Below the pieces are notes generated by a model, which saw nothing but the letters and a program-made list of their open reading frames with translations, was not told the DNA's origin and did no database searches. Of a stretch of DNA of 64,000 nucleotides, positions 1 to 10,439 are shown in pieces. The DNA comes from Dichetophora obliterata (Eukaryota; Arthropoda; Insecta; Diptera; Sciomyzidae). The stretch covers positions 174,873,266 to 174,937,265 of the forward strand of contig OY986435.1 in the NCBI GenBank assembly GCA_963920525.1, written 5' to 3'. A program made the position numbers and the translations under genes. The number at the start of each line of letters is the position of its first letter. Position 1 is the stretch's first letter.

Positions 1-880
1 TGGAGTGACTACGTATTCGTTGCAAGGATATGTTGAATCGCCTAAAAGATAGTGCTCTGAAAAAGATTGAATATGTTATTATGAGATTACAATACTACTA
101 CCTCCACATAACGTAGGTAATTTATTGTAGAGTGTAGAATTTTTAAGGACTTAACTATCATGACAAGATCCTGGATAACCAACGAAAATATTGATGAATA
201 CTTTATTTTCATTGCAGACACCTTGCAAGGAAATCGATGTTATGCCTCTTCTTTTGATGTAGTCCTTCCTTTTTTTTTGGTGGATCTATTTTAATATGGG
301 TTCCATCGATGCAGGATGCAGTATTATAAGTACATATAATTAAAAAGAAAAAATACTGAGTCTGTGAACTTTACCGATTGCTTTGGAAAATTAGCACTTC
401 GAATGGAAAAAGCACTTGATTCTTCCTTTTTTGCCTTGTGTTGGCCAGATAATAATTTGAGCACTTAAAGAGCATAAACAATGTAGCTCTATTGATTATA
501 AAGCAAATCATGGATAGAGAAAGGTTAAAACGGTCCGCTAATTCCCTGTAGCAGTACCCTTCGTGACCAGCAAACCACAAGAAAACCAACAAATGCACTT
601 TCTCTGAAATTCTTTTATCTTCCCAAAGATTCTGATATCAGCACGAGTTCAAAAATCTTACACAGAGGTTTTCAAAAATATTTCTTGATACATTAGTGCG
701 GAACTCTTTTTCGTTATATGTTCGAACTCTATGCTCCAAATAGTGATATATGCAGTTTCGTGGATTCCTTATGCCAAAGAAACAGATTCAATATTCGTAA
801 GCGTTGTAATTCTCTAGCTGTAGCAAAACTGAGAGCTCCTCATCTGTATCATTTTCACTTTGTAAAGAAACCGATGACTC
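1..880 (-). pseudogene. PIF/Harbinger (HARBI1-like) transposase relic, cut by window edge
   Basis: Read on the minus strand, fragments line up in the order expected of a Harbinger nuclease. Around 598-500 is a helix-turn-helix-like stretch with FLWFAGHEGYCYRELADRF. Around 315-290 is the first catalytic block, CIDGTHIKIDPP. Around 240-165 is a block ending GYPGSCHDS, which carries the second Asp. Near 50-1 is YLLGDSTYPCNEYVVTP, the usual downstream motif. A one-base slip in the A-run near 280 separates the first two catalytic blocks, and other breaks occur upstream, so this is a dead copy. It lacks its C-terminus because the window starts inside it. In intact elements this DDE nuclease works with a separate Myb-like protein, and none is visible here. 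Family call is from motif recognition. Confidence 0.75.
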
Positions 881-1134
881 CATAGTCGTCATGTAAGCAC
901 TAAGAACGTGTATTTTCCTTAAGTTTACTTCCTTGCTGTCTGTGTCAGGAGATTTTCAACACAAAGATATTCAAGAAGTACACCAGAATTTTATACCAGA
1001 ATACCCAAAAGTAACGATTTCTACAAAAATTGAAGATACCTTCCATATTCTCACGATCCATCCATATCTTTGCGCTCTCAATTTCTCTTACATTGCAATT
1101 TTTTTGTATATGCAAACGCCAAAAGCGGAAAAAT
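881..1134. other. AT-rich spacer without a recognisable gene
   Basis: Between the Harbinger relic and the inverted repeat arm. It may hold decayed N-terminal transposase sequence or flank. Nothing specific is recognisable. Confidence 0.4.
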
Positions 1135-1255
1135 ATTATATTACATTTTAATAACATTACTTACACTATGTATATTCAAATATTTAAAACACAACTTTAT
1201 ACTGAATAGCAGGATACACACCTTTACGGTATGAACCTCCTCATTTTTACTTTTC
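1135..1255 (-). repeat. Left copy of inverted repeat 'R', outer part
   Basis: The reverse complement of this stretch matches 11395-11472 joined to 12864-12910 with only a few differences (shared pieces include CATACCGTAAAGGTGTGTAT and GTAAGTAATGTTATTAAAA). The continuation of this copy lies beyond the copia insertion at 7127-7152. The two R copies are inverted relative to each other, like the arms of one larger element. No protein is encoded. Confidence 0.7.
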
Positions 1256-1419
1256 ATTAATAAAACACTTGAACGCTAGGTACAGACTAAAACTTTTTAT
1301 TAAGTAATTCAAATATTCATCTTATAAACGGTGTCGCTTAAACAATTATATAGAACTTATAAGGGTGGATAGCTAATATCGATCACTTAATATTACTTAA
1401 TTTGTTATGAAAATTAACA
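1256..1419 (-). repeat. copia 3' LTR
   Basis: Matches 6960-7126 (for example TAATAAAACAC, TACAGACTAAAACT, GGGTGGATA.CTAATATCGAT). On the minus strand it begins TGTTAATTTTC, directly after a purine tract. The last bases of the expected TGTAATAAAAC outer end read ATTAATAAAAC, so that end is mutated. Confidence 0.75.
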
Positions 1420-1431
1420 CTACCCCTTTAC
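1420..1431 (-). promoter_or_regulatory. copia polypurine tract
   Basis: On the minus strand GTAAAGGGGTAG sits immediately before the 3' LTR, where plus-strand DNA synthesis is primed during reverse transcription. Confidence 0.6.
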
Positions 1432-1639
1432 AAAATAAAACTATAATTACAATTTCGAGAGACCAAGTGTTTCCAAGAATCTATAATATTTCACATAACT
1501 TAAACCTTTAGTAAGCAGATCCGCTGGCATTTCAGCAGTTTGGATATACTCTATCTTAACAGTATTGTTTGAAACATTTTCTCTACAAAAATGTTAACGT
1601 ACATCTTATGTTTCGACCTTTTATAAAATACAGGATTAG

Positions 1640-2230
1640 TTGCTAACTTTTGAGCTGATTGGTTATCATTACATATAGGTATAGTATAAAACTCGTTAGT
1701 AAGTTCAATAATCTGAAATCCCTCTATGTTCCGCCTCTGTACTTGACATAGCTACTGTATTTTGTTTTTTAGTTTCCCAAGAAATAGCACAAGCTGACAA
1801 TTTGAAGAAAAAACCAGTATATGATCGTCTGTCAGTTGCGTTACTAGCCCAGTCAGCATCCACATAAGCTTTTAACTGTGCATCACCAGCATTTGAGAAC
1901 TTCAAACAAAAATCTTTAGTATTTTTAAAGACTTTAGAACTCTTTTAGCATAATTGCAATGTTCTTCTTTGTAGCTATTATTAAACTGGCTTAAGTAATT
2001 TACAGCATATACTATGTCTGGTTTAGTAAGTACCGCTAAGTACATCATGCTACCAATAAGTTGCTGATAAGGAACTTTTTTATCACACTCCTCACTTTTC
2101 ATAATGTTTAATTTTGGTTCAATAGGCATATCAACTAATTTGCTTTCCACTTTATTGAATTTATTCAAAATCCTTAATATATTCTTCTTGATCAATAGTT
2201 ATAACCCTTGACAACGATAACTGTCATACT
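1640..2230 (-). pseudogene. copia RT C-terminus and RNase H fragment
   Basis: Two adjacent minus-strand reading frames give the end of a copia polyprotein. One (2195-1902) has YQQLIGSMMYLAVLTKPDI and VNYLSQFN, the region after the reverse transcriptase palm. The next (1905-1705) has AYVDADWASNATDRRSYTG and MSSTEAEHRGIS, the RNase H motifs with the Asp and Glu of the active site. They are separated by a frame change. The upstream part of the same gene lies beyond the Tc1 insertion, at 3995-4735. Not functional. Confidence 0.8.
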
Positions 2231-2280
2231 TAGACATCGTTTAATGCAACCCAAATATTTAAGTTTAAACTTTGAAGATA

Positions 2281-2282
2281 TA
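2281..2282. repeat. TA target duplication, left of Tc1 element
   Basis: TA precedes CAGTATGTC. The matching TA at 3993-3994 follows GACATACTG. Confidence 0.7.
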
Positions 2283-2505
2283 CAGTATGTCAAGAATTGC
2301 ATTACACATTAAAATATAAAATGAATTTTTTAACTGAATTTTATTTTTTGTTAATGCACATACAATTTTTTTATCAGTTATGGTTATTTACAGTATTTAC
2401 TAAGTAATAATAAAAATAAAAGTACTAATATAAAGCAAAAGAATTAAAAAACATAACATAAACATAATCTACTCCCTTTTGCAAGTGTCAAGAAATGCAT
2501 TACAC
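2283..2505 (+). repeat. Tc1 left inverted repeat
   Basis: Holds the outer direct repeat at its tip and the inner copy near 2484-2505. Pairs with 3759-3992. Confidence 0.85.
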
Positions 2506-2554
2506 AAAATTTAAAAAAAGGGCTTTAGCAACTAAAACTTAAAGTTTGGGATAT

Positions 2555-3592
2555 TTAATATTTAGTGTGGCCACCTCTGGCGTCAATCACATGTTGTAGC
2601 CGTTTTTTCATTGAATTTACCAACTTTTTCATATCATAATTACTTGGTATTTTTTGCCATTCTTCAAGTATTGCAGTTTTAAGCGTTGGTTTGTTTTTTG
2701 GATGCCTTTTGGCCACCTGCTTTTTTAAAAGGGCCCACACATTTTCTATGGGATTTAGATCCGGACTTTGGGCTGGTGTTTCCATAACTTTTCGGCAGTT
2801 ATATAGCAGCCACATCCGTACTATATTCGCCTTATGTTTCGGATCGTTGTCTTGGTAAAATTTGAAATTTGGTTTGTTACCGCTCATCAAACCAAATTTT
2901 TCAGCACTGCTGGTCAAATGGGCTCTTAAAATCCCTAAATATTGTTGGGCATCCATTGTATTTTCGATAAATGCTAAGTCTCCCACTCCTCTGCTGGATA
3001 TGCATCCCCAAATCATAACAGACAATTTTCCGAATTTTACTGTTGGAATGATGTTGCGATTTACTAATACTGTCAACGGCTTTCGCCACACTCTAGTCGG
3101 TCCATCATTGTAGTATAGCATCATTTTTGTTTCGTCGCAGAATATGACGTCATCCCAATATTCTACAGGTACAGAAATATGCATTGATGCGAAGGAGAAT
3201 CGCTTTTCAATATTCTGTGCAGAAAGTAGTGGCTTTTTACGAGCAGCTCTTGATGAATACTTGTTGCGAAGCATGGCCTGTCGTACTGTTTCATGGGAAA
3301 CAATTAAACCACATTCTTCCTTGAGTTCTCTAGCAAGTATTCTCGTCGAAGCAGTCGGATTTTTTTCAAGTTTTCTTACCAATGCGCGCTCTCCACGTTT
3401 AGTTATTTTCCGCTTACGGCCACCTCCTAGCTTTGGTTCGAATGTACCTTCGTTTTCAATTCGATTTAAAATATTATAAATAGTTTTTCTTGTTTTAGAA
3501 AACATGTTCGATAACTCCTTCACACTTTTTCCCAATTGGCGATTATAGTATATCAACTGAACCACATCAGACGATGTTTTTTGACCCACCAT
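2555..3592 (-). CDS. Tc1-family transposase (DD34E), intact
   Basis: Encodes 345 residues from the Met at 3592, which opens MVGQKTSSDVVQLIYYNR, a normal Tc1 start and length. An upstream in-frame Met at 3646 would add 18 hydrophobic residues that do not look like part of the family. The N-terminus holds two helix-turn-helix DNA-binding segments (about residues 5-110) with GGGRKRKITKR between them, a GRPR-like linker. Catalytic residues, numbered in the longer 363-residue reading, are D171 (IFCDETK), D266 (YQDNDPKHKA) and E301 (QSPDLNPIENVW), with 34 residues between the last two, as in Tc1. It cuts and pastes the surrounding element at TA sites in the nucleus. No stop or frameshift is present, so activity is possible, though unproven. 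Confidence 0.92.
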   Translation of the reverse strand: MVGQKTSSDVVQLIYYNRQLGKSVKELSNMFSKTRKTIYNILNRIENEGTFEPKLGGGRKRKITKRGERALVRKLEKNPTASTRILARELKEECGLIVSHETVRQAMLRNKYSSRAARKKPLLSAQNIEKRFSFASMHISVPVEYWDDVIFCDETKMMLYYNDGPTRVWRKPLTVLVNRNIIPTVKFGKLSVMIWGCISSRGVGDLAFIENTMDAQQYLGILRAHLTSSAEKFGLMSGNKPNFKFYQDNDPKHKANIVRMWLLYNCRKVMETPAQSPDLNPIENVWALLKKQVAKRHPKNKPTLKTAILEEWQKIPSNYDMKKLVNSMKKRLQHVIDARGGHTKY

Positions 3593-3758
3593 TTTTTTAA
3601 CACACAAGCTTGAAACAAGGATGAAAACAAAACTAAAATCTAGCACCTAATATATAAAACGATCAAACAAAAATATCAATGCAACGAGATGATGAGAAAA
3701 ATAACGGGAAATGTACTGTACAGTGTTGAATTGCTGCAAAAAGGCATTGGAAAAATTA

Positions 3759-3992
3759 GTGTAATGCATTTCTTGACACTTGCAAAAGGGAGTAGATTAT
3801 GTTTATGTTATGTTTTTTAATTCTTTTGCTTTATATTAGTACTTTTATTTTTATTATTACTTAGTAAATACTGTAAATAACCATAACTGATAAAAAAATT
3901 GTATGTGCATTAACAAAAAATAAATTTTTTTGGTAAGTGAGTTAAAAAATTCATTTTATATTTTAATATGTAATGCAATTCTTGACATACTG
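3759..3992 (-). repeat. Tc1 right inverted repeat
   Basis: Reverse complement of 2283-2505, but about 10 bp longer because of an indel after AATTTTTTAACT. Ends GACATACTG at the TA. Confidence 0.85.
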
Positions 3993-3994
3993 TA

Positions 3995-4735
3995 TTTATT
4001 TTTATTTCATCAGTTTCACTCCGACAGTTTGAAAAAAATAAAAAAATCATCGACATATAAAGCAATCATAGTTTTATCATTTCCATCCATTTTAGTAAAT
4101 AAACATGTCTCTAACTCAGACCTTTTATGACCTAAAAGTTGCAACAATTCATAAACCCTCTGATAGGCTCTCGATGATTGTTTCAAGCTGTAAATGGCGC
4201 GTTTTAATTTAAGAACTTTATTTGCATGATATTGCAAGCCAAATGGTGTTTCCATGTAAACTGTTTCATTTAAAAACCCATTTAAAAAACTGTTCGGACG
4301 TCAAGATGACAAATATTAAGATTCAATCTAACTGCTAAAGCAAACAATAATCTCACAGTCGAATGTCTTAAAACTGGTGAAAATGTTTCATCAAAATTAA
4401 TACCTGGCTTTTGAGAAAACCCTTTGGCAACTAATCAAGCCCTATAACGAATATTATTATCTGAATTAAATTTTTTCTTTAATATCCATTTACTCTGAAC
4501 AATAGTTCCGTTTACTGGAACATTAACTAGCTCCCAGGCTTCACTCTCTTCAAAAGACTAGAGTTCATCTGCCAACGCTTGTTTCCACTTCAAACTTTCT
4601 GGTCCATTCAGCGCTTCGTTTACACAGATTTCACCATAGTTGTCATCTTGATAACTCGTTACACAAACGTTGCCAATACCATATCGATCAGGTTTTTTAC
4701 GGATACGATATAATGGAGTAGTGGATGTAGAAGCT
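3995..4735 (-). pseudogene. copia reverse transcriptase N-terminal portion
   Basis: A minus-strand frame at 4255-4016 reads METPFGLQYHANKVLKLKRA, then YSLKQSSRAYQRVYELL, then MIALYVDDFFIFF, with the YVDD catalytic box of copia reverse transcriptases. Upstream to about 4560, pieces in other frames still read as the finger region (a WILKKKFNSD-like segment and a GFSQKPGINFDETFSPVL-like segment). Breaks between them make it dead. The Tc1 insertion falls just after YVDD and separates it from 1640-2230. Confidence 0.75.
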
Positions 4736-5640
4736 TAATTTAATAAAACAAAATATTTCCTCTTCTTGTTTACTTCAGCTTCAGAATCTGATTTCATCTG
4801 TTTCAAGCACCTCTTTTTGTCTTTTTTTGGTTTCAAATCGTCGATATCTGCTATCTCTTTTGGTTTTAGTTCTTCAGTTGCTGCTTTATTTTGACTGATG
4901 TTAATAATTAAAAAAATCTTGATCAATCCCCTCCTTAATCACGACAATATCTCTGCTCCTTGTTATAGAGTTATTGTGGGGATTGTAAACTCTATAGCCT
5001 TTAACATTATCCAAATAGCCGACAAGTATAAAACGGTACGCCTTTCTATCCCACTTCAATCTTTTTTGCTTTGGTATGTGCACCATCACTTTACTGCCAA
5101 ATATTCGCAAATAACTGATATCAGACTTCTGTTGGGTCCACATCACGAATGGTGTTTTTTTTATTTAAACCACTTGCACCTGACCTATTTTTTAGATATA
5201 CTGCTGTACTTACGGCCTCTGCCCAAAATTTTTTGGGTGAATTTGTGTCGCACAATAAACATTTTGCTCTTTCCACCACTGTTCTTGCTCTGTCATTTTG
5301 CCATTTTTCTCTGATGTATATGGATTGGTTTTCTAATGGATAATACCTGCATTTTGTAAGTACTATTCAAATTCTTTACCGCAGACTTCCAAAACGTTAT
5401 CTGTCCTCAGCACCTTGATTTTTTTACTCGCTTTGTTCTCAACTAGTGCCTTAAATGTTTTGAAATGTGAAAATGATTTATCTTTTATTTTCATGAAACA
5501 CATAAAGGCCATTCGACTGAAATCGTCTACAAACAACAGGTAATATTTTGGTTCTTCAATAGATTTTGTTTCCATCGGTCCACCAACGTCCGCATGCACC
5601 ACCTCTAGCACCTCATTGCTTCTGTTACCTACGTGAGAAA
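4735..5640 (-). pseudogene. copia integrase fragments
   Basis: The minus-strand frame at 5611-5363 begins MLEVVHADVGGPMETKS and continues YYLLFVDDFSRMAFMCFMK and KVLRTDNVLEVCGKEF, the integrase core with two of its three acidic residues (VHAD and LRTDN). The frame at 5146-4901 gives the integrase C-terminal region, YLRIFGSKVMVHIPKQKR and FILVGYLDNVKGYRVYNP. A charged linker follows (4926-4735). Frameshifts lie between the frames. Confidence 0.75.
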
Positions 5641-5649
5641 ATGGTAACC

Positions 5650-6850
5650 GCCGATGCAGTTGGTTTTACGGACCTGGATCTTTTCCGTTGGTGACAAACC
5701 AATAACAGCTCCTTTTTTCATTATTTTAAGGTCACTGCTGTTCAAATGGCCAAATCTTCTGTGTCATAAACTGCCTGATGATGATGCCAGCAAACAGACA
5801 GCTTCTTTAATATTTAATTTATAAACACCTTCAACCAAATCCGCAGTTGCCACTAATTCATTTTGTTTATTGCAAATCTTGCAAAGCTTTTCATTAAATG
5901 TTGCCTTTCTTAATCAGCTGTTTCTTAATCACTCTGTTGCCTTTCTTAATCAGCTGGCTGACTGACAATAAATTTGTTGCAAGACTTGGCACACACAGTA
6001 CCTCTGTAACTGGTATAATATATTCAGAATTTTGTAACACAGTTGTTAACTGAATGTCTCTACAACACTTTACAGGGATCTTGGACTTATCTGCAATGAC
6101 AATTTCATTCAAATCGTTGTTATTCGCAACATTTTTCAATAGATCTTCGTTTGCTGTCATATTCATACTTTCACCTGAGTCTACGTACCAATTTGAACGT
6201 CCAAATTTGCCACTTAAAAATACTGTACTTAAGGCGTCAGAATTTTTATTTTTATATGCCTTCACATTGATTTTTATAGTGCCCGTATTGCTTACATCTG
6301 TAACATTTGACGTTTCACTTCTTGTTTGTTGTTTCTGCAAGTGTAGTGCTGCCAAACTTGAGTTTTTGTTGTTACCATGATTTCACCGCAAATGCACCTT
6401 GGGAACAATTTACTTCGCTGTCATCGTCAATGTCTATTAACTTTGGTGTTCGGTCGCCATAATCATAGGCAAAAATTTTTCAGGCAATCCTGCTAGAACC
6501 AGTGATCCAACCCGTTCGTATTTAGTCTCTGACTTGTCTCCAAGATTGATGTCACATACTGAGACATTGATTCACAGCTCTCTCGACGAATTGAAATGAG
6601 GTTACGCAGTAATCCAATTCTCCTCGTGAAGCCAGTATCATCAAACATTCCTTTTAACTTTGCACTTGTCTCGTTCTTTATATGTACATATAATGATGGG
6701 ATCAATCGTTAAAATAATTTTGGCCCTTGCCTTTGCACCATTTGTGTCGTCTCCTTCTTTTTTATTGAATTCGTACATACCCTCCAAAATTAAGAAATTT
6801 TCTATAGCAAATGACCAGTCATCGTAGTTCTCTCTACCTTTTCATTTGGG
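5650..6850 (-). pseudogene. copia gag and protease fragments
   Basis: The minus-strand frame at 6355-5894 contains NWYVDSGES, the retroviral-type aspartic protease active site in its copia form (D-S-G), followed by a pre-integrase region ending NLLSVSQLIKKGN. The frame at 6705-6493 is gag-like (helical, with LKGMFDDTGFTRRIGLLRNL). About 20 bp near 5920-5950 is tandemly duplicated, so KKGN recurs. The frames do not join, so the gene is dead. Confidence 0.7.
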
Positions 6851-6940
6851 TACACTCGAAATTATATTCGTTGTCTTTGCAACGTATCTTTTTTTGTTTT
6901 TTGTTATATATAAAATCTTACAATGTGAAGAAAATTAGAT

Positions 6941-6959
6941 GCTCGGCAGGCCCATTACC
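6941..6959 (-). promoter_or_regulatory. copia primer binding site
   Basis: On the minus strand GGTAATGGGCCTGCCG follows the 5' LTR directly. It resembles the copia site complementary to an internal part of initiator methionine tRNA (GGTTATGGGCCCAG-type), with a few changes. Confidence 0.55.
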
Positions 6960-7126
6960 TGTAATAAAACACGTGAACGCTCGGTACAGACTAAAACTAT
7001 TTATTTAGTGATTCAAATGTTCATCTTAGAAACGGTAGGTTTCGCTTAAACAATTATATAAACTTATAAGGGTGGATAACTAATATCGATAACTTAAGAT
7101 AACTTATTTTGTTATGACAATTAACA
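6960..7126 (-). repeat. copia 5' LTR
   Basis: Direct repeat of 1256-1419. On the plus strand it runs from TGTAATAAAAC to GACAATTAACA, so it has the TG...CA ends of an LTR. Confidence 0.8.
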
Positions 7127-7152
7127 GTATTGTATTGAAATAATATTACAAA
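7127..7152 (-). repeat. Left R copy, inner part
   Basis: Its reverse complement TAATATTATTTCAATACAAT matches 11374-11394 (one difference), where it runs straight into the sequence found on the other side of the copia element. Confidence 0.6.
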
Positions 7153-7199
7153 CTAGCTGATATACCCGGTCTTACTCGGGGGAAAAAACGAAAAATTTT

Positions 7200-7669
7200 G
7201 ATGTTTAGGTTTTATTCGTTCAGAGAAGCTAGAAAATGTCGTGATTCTGGTATTTCGCCACGAAGCAATGAATGCAATACCTCAGGTGGCGGAGTCAATA
7301 ATGGCAATTTCACTTTGCCATTAAGGCAGCACAAACTTTAATGCACCGCAATGCTCGCAAACATAGTCCATTGCACCAATGCGAACGAAAGGATGCGAGC
7401 TGTAATCAATTTTCCCATCGTATAGAAACGGAGATTATCTCGTTGTTCATCTGTGCGATAAGCTCGACGATTTCTCCTTGCCAACCGAGCCTTTTCACGG
7501 GCGCCTCTCTGCGCTCTTGTGTTTGAGAAGTCCGAAGTCAGGCCATACTTATGCGGCGCTTTTCTCGTGCGATTTCTTGTTTTTCTTCAATAGATAGATT
7601 CACAATGTTTTGAAGACTAATTGCATTACGGCTTTGTTGGGAAAGATTAGATCTTCTGGGTCGCAGCAT
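7200..7669 (-). pseudogene. Helitron protein N-terminal fragment (Helitron_like_N type)
   Basis: From the ATG at 7669 the minus strand reads MLRPRRSNLSQQSRNAISLQ, the basic leader typical of insect Helitron proteins. After frame breaks come REKARLARRNRRAYRTDEQR, IGAMDYVCEHCGALKF (the CxxC block) and KVKLPLLTPPPEVLHSLL, then PESRHFLASLNE. These occur in the family's order. The reading frame is broken at least twice and stops before the Rep motifs, so no replication initiator can be made. Confidence 0.75.
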
Positions 7670-9370
7670 TGTTAATAATAATACACGCACAATAAGATTT
7701 ATTTTAACACTCGCACAAAACAAAAAAATGGGCCGGTAACCTTAAAAATGCTTTTTTGAAAACAAACAACAGACAACATGAAACAAAAAAATGTACACTT
7801 TCCCGACTTACAGCTATTTACTGACAGGCAGCGGCACCGAAATATTCCGAGAGGTTCTTGTTTTTATTTTACAGAAAATGATTCTTATTAATATATATGG
7901 GCAATTCCCAAAATCTTTTAAAATTTATGATTTTGATATAACCGTGTTAATAACTTTCATGTTTCTTAAGTTATGTTTAAGTTTTAAATGAGCGTCTACT
8001 TAAAATACATGGAACAAAATTTTCCCACTTATTTCAGTTTCATAAGTTGCTATATTAAGTTGCTACTGGGATCGAAAGTCAAAAAAACACTAAAAACTGA
8101 GTTGATTTACACACAGATTTTTACCTTCTGAGCTATAATAAAATCGCACTCCACCAACTTTCGGTAATATTTAAATGGTGTTTGAAAGAAAAGACTTGAA
8201 TACAAAATATATATTTGTATTATTGATGTGCCATGAAGCTAACAAATGTTATAACACATTCAAGACGTGATACCACTTTTGTGGCATTTATTAATTATTA
8301 ATATATTAATTATTTATTATAAGAAAGGTACTATTTTCAACTCATTTTAATAAATTCTATGAGATTTATAAAATTTTGAGGTGGGTGGCATTAGTGTGCC
8401 ATTAATATTACCAACACAGCAACTCCTCGAAAATGGTAATTAAAAACGAACACCATCAAAAAATATAACTTTTTTCGCTGGCACATCGAAGATCCTGAAA
8501 GGATGAGAACGCTCCTCCTTGCACACGCATGCTTTCGATATTTTAGAATGTTTGCCAAAAGGCTCCCTTAAAAATTTTGAATATTTAGGATGTGCCAAGA
8601 TGATCTAAATCCGTTGTTTTGATAACGCGATAAGCTCAGTAATATAAAATTTGAAGGAGTTGCCCAAGAACCATGAAACTTAGTTATAAGCATAATGATA
8701 ACAAGACATGATACTATAATCAAAATGGGCTAAATTGGTTCTCTACTTCGTGTACCCCTCATATACCGTAAATGGTCAAAGTGAAACTAATGTCGCCTTT
8801 CTAATGTTACAATGATAAAAATTGGCATGACAATCCTTCTAAAAATAACTGATATCGGTTTGATTTTAAGCCTAGTTTTGATACTAACACCTGTGCAAAG
8901 TAGAGCACAAGTACCATTCTCTTGAGAAAATTTGTCTTTTGAACTTAATGTCAAAATATTGAGCTTTTATCGAAAATATTAACCTCTATAAGCTGTTTTT
9001 TCTTGTTTGCTGTAGCACGTGTTTTTTTTTGCAATTGGCAATTGAAATATAATATATTCTACAAAAAAAATTAAAACAAAAAAGCGCATATATTAAATAG
9101 TTCGTGAATAAAATTTTTTTGCAAATTCATTGACTTTTTCTCGTTGAGTACGCAGTTCATAACTAATATTCTGGGTTTCTGTAAAAACTGTTAAAATTTT
9201 GAAATGAATATGTACAAATTACTCAAGAATGATAGATAAAAGGATTACGTATTGCGCAGGTCCGACATGTTGTTTACTTTTCATTTTGACTTTTCTAGCT
9301 ACGATAAAAATATTTTTTACGATCATGACGTCAGGCTAGACGAAGTTTGTTTCTTGAATCTTTTGCCAGT

Positions 9371-9395
9371 GCAAGTTGGTTCCATTCCAACTTGC
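9371..9395. repeat. 9-bp stem hairpin
   Basis: GCAAGTTGG and CCAACTTGC separated by 7 bp, inside the 430-bp MITE. Confidence 0.7.
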
Positions 9396-9594
9396 TTTAA
9401 AACCAAAAAAAAACTAAAAAAATTAGCACAAAAATTATATGCGCAGCACTCTTTCATAATTCTTTCATAATTTGTTTAGTCAATTAAATTAACAATTTAA
9501 TTGCACTGCTTACAGACTAGTTTCACATTTGTTTACATTAATTGACAACAATCTCATATCGTAAGTTCATATCGTAAGGCTATCATGACGACAT

Positions 9595-9630
9595 GCGCAG
9601 ATCGTAGACAATAATTTTTACGATCTGCGC
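9595..9630. repeat. 12-bp perfect stem hairpin
   Basis: GCGCAGATCGTA and TACGATCTGCGC flank a 12-bp loop near the right end of the 430-bp MITE. Confidence 0.8.
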
Positions 9631-10147
9631 AATCTATTATTCTATCATTCTTGCAAATTACTAACTTGTAATGTTTTTGTAAGATAAACTAACAAAATTT
9701 CTGGCATTTCAGTGAAAAATTTGTCAAAATATAATGAAATTCTATTCTCTTGAACTCATACAAATTATTTGATACCCATTAAATCAAAATCGGTGCACTA
9801 GTTCTCATGCTATAGGTTTAAAATACGAAAAACCACTAAACCGCGCCCCATTACCACGCGCCTCGCTAAATGTTGTGTTCGCTTTCAGATTTATTAATTT
9901 GATGGGTTGCTTGTTGAGTATGCAAAAGCCCATTAATGTGCCATCAAATTTTTTTCCATTTTTCTCTACACCCAAATGTTAAAAGATTTTGGGAATTGCC
10001 CATGTGCATATGACAAACACGATTGGTTTGTGTCTAAGAAAAATATAGCACACTGCTGTCATTGTAATTTCACTGTTGTCATATAATTTTATAGCAAATT
10101 CTATTAGGAAATTATTTTAGTACATTTCAAATTGAATAAATGTTCAT

Positions 10148-10255
10148 TCGAAAGCTCAGTCGGCTCAACCATCAGCTTTGAAGCTATGAGGTAGTGGGAT
10201 CGATTCCCACCCACAATGAGCGGAACAAATGATTTTTAAAAAAAAAAAATTTGTA
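10148..10255 (+). repeat. tRNA-like, SINE-type sequence
   Basis: AAGCTCAGTCGG resembles a tRNA A box, and GTGGGATCGATTCCCAC forms a clean T-arm containing the B-box match GGATCGATTCC. The 3' flank is A-rich (run of 12 A near 10238-10250). The acceptor halves do not pair, so it is a tRNA-derived repeat rather than a tRNA gene. Confidence 0.55.
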
Positions 10256-10439
10256 TCTTAATTTTTTTTTTTTAGGAAAATGCAACAAAACCAACTTCAC
10301 CAAAAAGTTATGAAGATTCATATCTCTTTCAATTGCAAAAGTTACGGTTTTAAAATTAAAAGTGAAGAAATTTTTAATCGTTTACAAGATTTGATTTTGA
10401 TTATTAAATGCCAGAAAAAATTAAGTTTTTGCAGTATAG

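Larger units (their letters stand above)
2283..3992 (-). mobile_element. Tc1-type DNA transposon, IR/DR structure, apparently complete
   Basis: A 1710-bp element bounded by TA and starting CAGTATGTCAAG at both ends. Its terminal inverted repeats are long (2283-2505 and 3759-3992) and nearly identical apart from an indel of about 10 bp. Each repeat carries two direct repeats: outer TGTCAAGAATTGCATTACA and inner TGTCAAGAAATGCATTACA, the likely transposase sites of the IR/DR layout. It encodes an uninterrupted DD34E transposase. It sits inside copia reverse transcriptase sequence and is therefore younger than that copia copy. High arm identity and an open ORF suggest recent insertion. Confidence 0.9.
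1256..7126 (-). mobile_element. Decayed copia-type LTR retrotransposon, split by a Tc1 element
   Basis: Two direct repeats of about 165 bp (1256-1419 and 6960-7126) flank gag, protease, integrase, reverse transcriptase and RNase H fragments in copia order, all on the minus strand. Without the Tc1 insert it is about 4.2 kb, shorter than the usual roughly 5 kb, so it carries deletions. The reading frame is broken many times. Flanking R-repeat sequence continues on both sides (1255 leftward, 7127 rightward), which shows the element landed inside R. A clean 5-bp target duplication is not visible; the left LTR outer end is eroded. Confidence 0.85.
9224..9653. mobile_element. 430-bp MITE with 9-bp target duplication (MULE-like)
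   Basis: Ends are CAAGAATGATAG and its exact complement. CAAATTACT is present on both sides (9215-9223 and 9654-9662), a perfect 9-bp duplication as made by Mutator-like elements. Subterminal TTGCGCAG motifs recur in inverted order. No transposase remains, so the superfamily call rests on duplication length alone. Confidence 0.7.
7899..10001. mobile_element. 2.1-kb TIR element nested in the Helitron
   Basis: GGGCAATTCCCAAAATCTTTT opens the left end at 7899 and its near-exact complement closes the right end at 10001. The interior is AT-rich, with no recognisable gene, and contains another MITE (9224-9653). Flanks ATATATAT and ATGTGCAT agree at five of eight positions, so the duplication, and with it the superfamily, is unclear. 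Confidence 0.6.

Noticed and set aside
2862..3479. Plus-strand frames across the Tc1 transposase
   Set aside because: They are antisense to the intact transposase and show no independent coding signature.
10148..10230. A functional tRNA gene
   Set aside because: T-arm and A-box-like parts are present, but the acceptor halves do not pair and an A-rich tail follows, which fits a SINE-type relic.
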